From contig MGQN01000037.1 in NCBI GenBank assembly GCA_001797845.1, positions 66,663 to 77,127 of the forward strand: a stretch of 10,465 nucleotides of DNA, given 5' to 3'. Of the stretch, positions 6,697 through 10,465 are shown piece by piece (position 1 is the first letter of the stretch; every line of letters starts with the position of its first letter). Position numbers and translations under genes: made by a program. The notes below the pieces were generated by a model that saw only the letters and a program-made list of their open reading frames with translations, was not told the origin of the DNA and searched no databases. Source of the DNA: Deltaproteobacteria bacterium RBG_16_44_11 (GTDB taxonomy: Bacteria; Desulfobacterota; Syntrophia; Syntrophales; Smithellaceae).

Positions 6697-7338
6697 CTAA
6701 TTTGCGGATGACTTTATCGCCTGATAAACATCAGTAATGATTTGCGGGGAAATAGTTTTCAGCGCTTGACTCATAGCCTGGCAGTAGCCGCGCGGCGTTT
6801 GCTCGGTTAACAATTCTTCATGACGATATTTTCTTTGAAAAATTATACGCCTATTTGTTTCTCTCTTTCTGGAATCTTTCAGCGTTATCTCCAGGCAGAT
6901 AACGGCAAGCTTGCGATTTTTTTCCACCTGTAAAAAAAATTCTCCTACTCCTCCCTCGAGAAGAAAATTGGTTTCTTCCACGCTATAACGTGACAGCGCG
7001 GCATGAAAAAGTCCGCTGGCCTGCATATCGCGCAACAAAATATCGGCAACCATGTCGGCGGGGTTCACGGCCCAGCGATTGTAACTGAAAAAATCGAGAG
7101 AATAATTATCGGAACGGAAAATCATGTTTTGGGTATTATAAGCAGCGGCAATGGTAAACCGGTTAAATCTTATTGTTGAATCAAGCTTAGTAAGATTTCC
7201 CAAAGTGGGAGCCGAATAATCTAAAAGGTAATTTTGAATCTCATAGCTTCGTTTTCCGCCGGAGGTGCATCCTTGAAGAACAAGAAATATAAAAATGATA
7301 CAAAGAAGTATATTTATATTATTGAATTTGCGGGGCAT
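6697..7338 (-). CDS. ABC-type transport auxiliary lipoprotein (PqiC/DUF330-like)
   Basis: Predicted outer-membrane lipoprotein, 213 residues, of the ABC_trans_aux type that accompanies MCE transporters. In the Pqi system the PqiC lipoprotein is thought to dock the MCE assembly to the outer membrane. Seen: a positively charged N-terminus (MPRK), a hydrophobic signal stretch and the lipobox LQGC with the acylated cysteine at 24; then a mixed domain with GNLTKLDSTIRFNRF and RWAVNPADMVADILLRDMQASGLF, where the RWAVNPADMV-like segment is typical of the family. I start at the ATG 7336-7338 because GGAG lies 9 bases upstream; an in-frame ATG at 7353 (five residues longer) has its GGAG too far away. 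It follows mlaD closely, so it is part of the same transporter operon. Assignment to the family is good; the gene name is left blank. Confidence 0.82.
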   Translation of the reverse strand: MPRKFNNINILLCIIFIFLVLQGCTSGGKRSYEIQNYLLDYSAPTLGNLTKLDSTIRFNRFTIAAAYNTQNMIFRSDNYSLDFFSYNRWAVNPADMVADILLRDMQASGLFHAALSRYSVEETNFLLEGGVGEFFLQVEKNRKLAVICLEITLKDSRKRETNRRIIFQRKYRHEELLTEQTPRGYCQAMSQALKTISPQIITDVYQAIKSSAN

Positions 7339-7362
7339 TCCATATTTCTCCATTTTTCGCCA

Positions 7363-8085
7363 TTATTTCTCCATAAGTTTTTTCGGAGGCGGCGGACGTT
7401 TAAAAAATAATTCCGAAGGATTATCATTTATACTTTCGGAAAATGACTGCAGGTTTTCCATAGTGACACGAAGATTTTCCATGGCTTTGTCAATGTTGGC
7501 TGTTGTAGATTCCAGATTAACCAGGACATTCGTGGTCTGTTTCCCTGCTACAAAAGTTTCCACGGCCTTGGTAGTGTTTTTTAATTGATCAGACAATCCT
7601 TTAAAATCAACAGCTTTGATATTTTTCATTATTTCATTTGTATCCGCGAAAAAGCGGCTGATGTCGGAGCGGCGCGAAGGGATCACCGGATGCTTCGTTT
7701 TAAAGGTAATCGCCGGAGAGCTTGGTTTTTCACCAGGCTTAACCTGATCCAATTCGATGAAAACAATCCCGGTAATGCCCGCTGTCCTTAATTGAGCTTC
7801 GATATGGTCTTGTAAATCCGAGGATAAGTCAACTTTCATGGCGACTTCAATTAAGCGTTCGTCAGGTGCGACTTTAATACTTTGAACTTTACCCACTTCC
7901 ACGCCGCGATATTTAACGGCAGAATCAGCCTGCAGGCCTTGAACCGATTCGTCAAAATATGTGACATAAATAGAGCCTTTCATGAAAAAGTCGGCGGCAC
8001 CAACCCAGATAATGATAATTGCGGCCATCACTGAACCGGTAATGACAAAAAGGCCAATCAAAAATTTTGATGCTCTACTTGCCAT
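7363..8085 (-). CDS. mlaD: MlaD-like MCE-domain protein, phospholipid transporter subunit
   Basis: Membrane-anchored periplasmic substrate-binding subunit of the MlaFEDB-type ABC transporter; MlaD forms a hexameric ring with a hydrophobic pore for phospholipid. Seen in 240 residues: a short N-terminus MASRASKF, a single membrane segment at about 8-29, one MCE domain at about 38-117 (VQGLQADSAVKYRGVEVGKV and AGITGIVFIELDQ), then a long, probably helical C-terminal region (about 140-220, NEIMKNIKAVDFKGLSDQLK) and a proline-rich tail FFKRPPPPKK. The helical extension is longer than in E. coli MlaD (183 residues), which is common in other lineages. I start at the ATG 8083-8085, with a GGGATGGAG purine stretch just upstream; in-frame ATGs at 8094 and 8109 are alternatives. 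The start overlaps the end of mlaF by 11 bases, implying coupled translation. Confidence 0.9.
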   Translation of the reverse strand: MASRASKFLIGLFVITGSVMAAIIIIWVGAADFFMKGSIYVTYFDESVQGLQADSAVKYRGVEVGKVQSIKVAPDERLIEVAMKVDLSSDLQDHIEAQLRTAGITGIVFIELDQVKPGEKPSSPAITFKTKHPVIPSRRSDISRFFADTNEIMKNIKAVDFKGLSDQLKNTTKAVETFVAGKQTTNVLVNLESTTANIDKAMENLRVTMENLQSFSESINDNPSELFFKRPPPPKKLMEK

Positions 8086-8869
8086 ATGCTCCATCCCGGT
8101 AATCGGCATCGGGCAGCTGCCTTAAAAAAAAGCTGCGCACCCTGGGGTCTGTAGATTTTTCTTTGAGCTCCTGCGGATCGCCCTCGGCAATGATACCCTT
8201 GGCTGTTTTGTCCAACATTACTACTCTGTGGGCGATTTTGCAAATAGATTCTAGCTCGTGAGTTACGATGACCATGGTCGTCCCCAGTGCTTCATTGGTC
8301 TTAATTATTAAATCGTCCAATTCGACAGCGGTAACCGGATCAAGTCCCGCGGATAGTTCATCAAAAAAAAGGACTGTAGGGTCAAGCGCCATGGCCCGGG
8401 CAATGCCTGCCCTTTTTTTCATGCCGCCGGATAATTCCGCAGGATAATGGTTTTCATAACCAGCCAGATTGACCATGCCTAATTTCATTTTGATAATCAT
8501 ATTTATCATCGCGGAATCGAGATCAGTATATTCCTGCAGGGGCAGAGCGATATTTTCACTCAATCTCATGGAACTGAACAAGGCGCTGGATTGGAAAAGC
8601 ACCCCAATATTTTGACGATAATTGTTTATTTCATCCTCTCCGGCGGAAATAATATCGGTCCCCCGAAATAGGACTTTGCCGGAAAATGGTTTTTGCAGAC
8701 CAATCATAATTTTCAGAAGCGTTGATTTACCGCAGCCGCTTTCTCCGACAACAACGAGTATCTCTCCTTTATTTACCTGAAAGCTTACGCCCTCAAACAC
8801 AATGTTGCTGCCGAAGCGGGCAGAAAGGTTTTCCACAACAATTATTGGTTTATTTTCCGGCAATGGCAA
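8075..8869 (-). CDS. mlaF: MlaF-like ABC transporter ATP-binding protein
   Basis: Cytoplasmic ATPase that powers the MCE phospholipid transporter, 264 residues, normal length. Seen: Walker A GESGCGKST at 42-50, Q-loop LFQSSALFSSMRLSENIALP (91-110; ALFSSMxxxENIALPL is typical of MlaF), signature LSGGMKKRAGIARAMALDP at 146-164 (the GGMKKR form is specific to this subfamily), Walker B VLFFDELSAGLDP at 166-178 and the H-loop histidine 204. In the Walker B extension a leucine replaces the usual proline after DE. The start appears to be a TTG at 8867-8869: AGGTAGG lies about 9 bases upstream, overlaps the mlaE stop codon, and no ATG occurs near the N-terminus. A second TTG at 8863 is possible. Gap to mlaE is 10 bases; the 3' end overlaps mlaD. 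Confidence 0.94.
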   Translation of the reverse strand: MPLPENKPIIVVENLSARFGSNIVFEGVSFQVNKGEILVVVGESGCGKSTLLKIMIGLQKPFSGKVLFRGTDIISAGEDEINNYRQNIGVLFQSSALFSSMRLSENIALPLQEYTDLDSAMINMIIKMKLGMVNLAGYENHYPAELSGGMKKRAGIARAMALDPTVLFFDELSAGLDPVTAVELDDLIIKTNEALGTTMVIVTHELESICKIAHRVVMLDKTAKGIIAEGDPQELKEKSTDPRVRSFFLRQLPDADYRDGAYGK

Positions 8870-8879
8870 GATTTGCTAC

Positions 8880-10025
8880 CTACCTTATATAATATAGTGT
8901 AACCGCAAAAATAGAATCCGCCACGACAATAAGAAAAATTGCGGATACAACCGCGGAAGTCGTATATTTTCCCACATCCTGGGCGCCCGAACGAACCTGA
9001 AATCCTCGCTGGCAGCCAATACCGGCGATAAGAGCGGCAAAAACAGCCGCCTTAATCAGGCTGGTAACGATATCAAATACAGTAATTGTCTTAATTGATT
9101 GTGTAAGATAAGTGTTGACAGTTAGATCCAATCCGGTAACCCCGACAATCATGCCGCCCAGAACGCCAAAAAAATCAGCATAGATTGTTAATATCGGAAC
9201 AACCATCATGGATGCCAGCACCTTGGGCACGGCAAGGAAACGAACCGGATCAAAGCCCATTGTTTTTAAAGCGTCAACTTCCTCGTTAACCACCATTGTG
9301 CCGATTTCCGCGGCAAAGGCTGAGCCGGATCGCCCAGCCACCAAAATTGCCGTCATAATGGGCCCTAGCTCCTTCACCATCGCAAAACTTACCAGGGAGG
9401 GAACATAAATATTTGCCCCAACTTGCTTCAACTGCAAAAAGGACATGAAAGCGATAATGAGACCGATCAAGGCGCTAATTAGGCCAACGATGGGTAAGCC
9501 ATCAACGCCGGCGCGTTTCATGTAGAAAAGAATATCTTTCATTCTCAATGATTGCGGATGAGTAATCGTATAAAATATGGCAAACAATAAGTCACCGACA
9601 AACTCGACAACATTGATAAAATCGCGGACAAGATGCAGGAAAGCGTCTCCTAGCTGGATTAAAAAGTTATCTGATGCTGTTTTAGGTTTGAATGGCCGTT
9701 TAATCAGCGCCTGCTCATGAATAACGCTGAAAATACCTTTTGCTTCCTCGGTTAAATTAACGAACGACCATAGGGTATTTTTAGCGCCGGCATAATTTTT
9801 GAGTTGGATTAAAGCTAGGGCCGCGGCGCTGTCTAAAAAAGAGATACCCGAAAAGTCTATGCTTATTTGTTGAAATTTTTTTTTGTCAATTAATTTTCTG
9901 ATGTCATTGGTAAATAAATTTAAATTTTTTAAGCCAAAATCTCCCGTAAGATAAACAAATAAATGCGAATCCTTTTTTTCAGATGATATTTTGTATAGCT
10001 TTGACCAGTCCTTTTCGCTATGCAT
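8880..10025 (-). CDS. mlaE: MlaE-like permease with fused N-terminal STAS (MlaB-like) domain
   Basis: Inner-membrane permease of the phospholipid ABC transporter, 381 residues against about 260 for stand-alone E. coli MlaE. The extra length is an N-terminal STAS domain (about 15-108) with the family's core IDFSGISFLDSAAALALIQL (56-75), corresponding to the separate MlaB subunit that sits on the ATPase. Residues about 125-381 are the MlaE permease: an amphipathic entry region, several membrane segments and the highly conserved block KELGPIMTAILVAGRSGSAF, then AAEIGTMVVNEEVDALKTMG and FDPVRFLAVPK (218-268). The start is ATG 10023-10025; no good ribosome binding site is seen, so the start could be a little different, though no closer ATG precedes the STAS domain. 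It is the first gene of mlaE-mlaF-mlaD-lipoprotein-yjbQ. The fused form is known in other bacteria. Confidence 0.94.
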   Translation of the reverse strand: MHSEKDWSKLYKISSEKKDSHLFVYLTGDFGLKNLNLFTNDIRKLIDKKKFQQISIDFSGISFLDSAAALALIQLKNYAGAKNTLWSFVNLTEEAKGIFSVIHEQALIKRPFKPKTASDNFLIQLGDAFLHLVRDFINVVEFVGDLLFAIFYTITHPQSLRMKDILFYMKRAGVDGLPIVGLISALIGLIIAFMSFLQLKQVGANIYVPSLVSFAMVKELGPIMTAILVAGRSGSAFAAEIGTMVVNEEVDALKTMGFDPVRFLAVPKVLASMMVVPILTIYADFFGVLGGMIVGVTGLDLTVNTYLTQSIKTITVFDIVTSLIKAAVFAALIAGIGCQRGFQVRSGAQDVGKYTTSAVVSAIFLIVVADSIFAVTLYYIR

Positions 10026-10068
10026 AATTATTATATAATTTGATTTAGAAGGAAAAATATTATGAAGC

Positions 10069-10097
10069 AGTTAACGCTTTCATGATTATTTTGTCAA
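10069..10097 (-). promoter_or_regulatory. Candidate sigma-70 promoter of the mla operon
   Basis: On the minus strand a perfect TTGACA (10092-10097) is followed after 17 bases by TTAACT (10069-10074), a weak -10. A start near 10062 would leave a leader of about 37 bases before the mlaE ATG. The -35 is strong and correctly placed; the -10 lowers confidence. Confidence 0.38.
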
Positions 10098-10274
10098 TGC
10101 CAAATTAAAAGATAGCAGCTGTAAAAAGTTTCACATTTTGTTCAACCGTTTTTAATATTTCATTGAAAAAGAAGGGTGAAAGGGGCGATTTTTCTGATTT
10201 GTTCCGAGAGACGATTCCACTAGTTAGTGCGTATTATTATATAGTTACAATTATCGGTAACGATTATTGATATT

Positions 10275-10291
10275 TTGGCATGATCCTTCCA
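10275..10291 (+). promoter_or_regulatory. Sigma-54-like (-24/-12) promoter candidate
   Basis: TTGGCATG, four bases, then TTCCA, against the RpoN consensus TTGGCACG-N4-TTGCA: two mismatches, one of them in the important -12 GC pair (CC here). The -24 GG and the spacing are right. It would start transcription near 10302, just before a hairpin and 97 bases before the ATG. Confidence 0.35.
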
Positions 10292-10306
10292 TTAATATAG
10301 GGGCAA

Positions 10307-10323
10307 ATCCCGCTTTGCGGGAT
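10307..10323 (+). other. Perfect leader hairpin near the predicted transcript 5' end
   Basis: ATCCCGC and GCGGGAT form a perfect 7-bp stem around TTT. No T-run follows (AATTCGA), so it is not a standard terminator. If transcription starts near 10302 it would cap the 5' end of the mRNA, where such hairpins can protect against decay. Confidence 0.5.
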
Positions 10324-10334
10324 AATTCGACCAA

Positions 10335-10366
10335 CAAGTTTCAGTGCACTCCGTTTCTAAAACTTG
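10335..10366 (+). other. Second leader stem-loop enclosing a palindrome
   Basis: CAAGTTT (10335-10341) pairs with AAACTTG (10360-10366) over 7 bp; the 18-base loop contains the perfect palindrome AGTGCACT (10343-10350). It ends 15 bases before the ribosome binding site and could affect translation. I do not recognise it as a known riboswitch. Confidence 0.4.
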
Positions 10367-10398
10367 GGTCTCATTATAAACAAAGGAGGAAACAGATC

Positions 10399-10465
10399 AT
10401 GAAAAAGACATTAGGAACAATGATGGTAGCGGCGGCGGTTGTTCTTTTAACCGCAACATTCTCTC
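10399..10465 (+). CDS. Start of an exported protein of unknown function (truncated by window edge)
   Basis: Only 22 codons are visible: MKKTLGTMMVAAAVVLLTAT and two more residues. They form the n- and h-regions of a signal peptide: two lysines, then an Ala/Val/Leu-rich stretch. No cleavage site or lipobox is reached. AAAGGAGGA (10382-10390), eight bases before the ATG at 10399-10401, is a near-perfect ribosome binding site, the strongest in the window, suggesting high expression. A long structured leader precedes it. The mature protein lies outside the window, so function cannot be judged. Confidence 0.75.
   Translation, partial: MKKTLGTMMVAAAVVLLTATFS

Larger units (their letters stand above)
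10026..10398. other. 373-base divergent regulatory region
   Basis: No plausible gene is seen here on either strand. The left part carries the mlaE promoter candidate. The middle (about 10110-10215) is AT-rich with nothing I can name. From 10218 on there is structure reading toward the right-hand gene: a perfect dyad CACTA-GT-TAGTG (10218-10229), nested dyads at 10244-10268, a -24/-12-like element (10275-10291), two hairpins (10307-10323 and 10335-10366) and a strong ribosome binding site (10382-10390). It is much longer than the other intergenic gaps in the window. Confidence 0.7.

Noticed and set aside
8058..8243. 61-codon minus-strand frame overlapping the mlaF end and mlaD start
   Set aside because: Alternative-frame shadow of mlaF with low-complexity composition.
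10029..10034. TATAAT directly before the mlaE ATG as a -10 box
   Set aside because: It would make the mRNA essentially leaderless, has no matching -35, and the area is very AT-rich.

Overview
The window looks like chromosomal housekeeping DNA from a moderately AT-rich Gram-negative bacterium with an outer membrane. Lol, Mla, TatA and RodZ genes occur together, and lysS sits directly upstream of a single lolC/E and lolD. That gene order and the protein style suggest a deltaproteobacterial lineage (Desulfobacterota, perhaps Syntrophales-like). This is an inference from gene content, not a database match.

Left part (1-3344, minus strand): lysS (class II lysyl-tRNA synthetase), lolC/E (lipoprotein-release permease) and lolD (its ATPase, cut by the window edge) run in one direction. 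A plausible lysS promoter lies at 3318-3344. Middle part: ssb runs on the plus strand from its own good promoter and ends in two tandem hairpins. Convergent to it, on the minus strand, is a rodZ-tatA pair (cell-shape scaffold and twin-arginine translocation). Divergent from rodZ is a plus-strand inositol monophosphatase (suhB family). A compact 145-base gap with hairpins and short repeats separates suhB from the next minus-strand block.

Right part (6280-10025, minus strand): a tight operon of mlaE (with a fused N-terminal STAS domain), mlaF, mlaD, a PqiC-like lipoprotein and a YjbQ-family enzyme. The first four would form an inner-membrane ABC lipid transporter with a periplasmic MCE ring and an outer-membrane lipoprotein partner, moving phospholipid between the membranes. 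No mlaC or mlaA is in the window, and MlaB is supplied by the fusion. Together with LolCD, the window is rich in envelope biogenesis.

Right edge (10026-10465): a 373-base non-coding stretch leads to the start of a plus-strand exported protein with a near-perfect ribosome binding site. The stretch contains two dyads, a sigma-54-like -24/-12 element and two leader hairpins. This is the least ordinary part of the window. I found no CRISPR, tRNA, rRNA, insertion sequence or phage gene, and no clear sign of a wholly new system.
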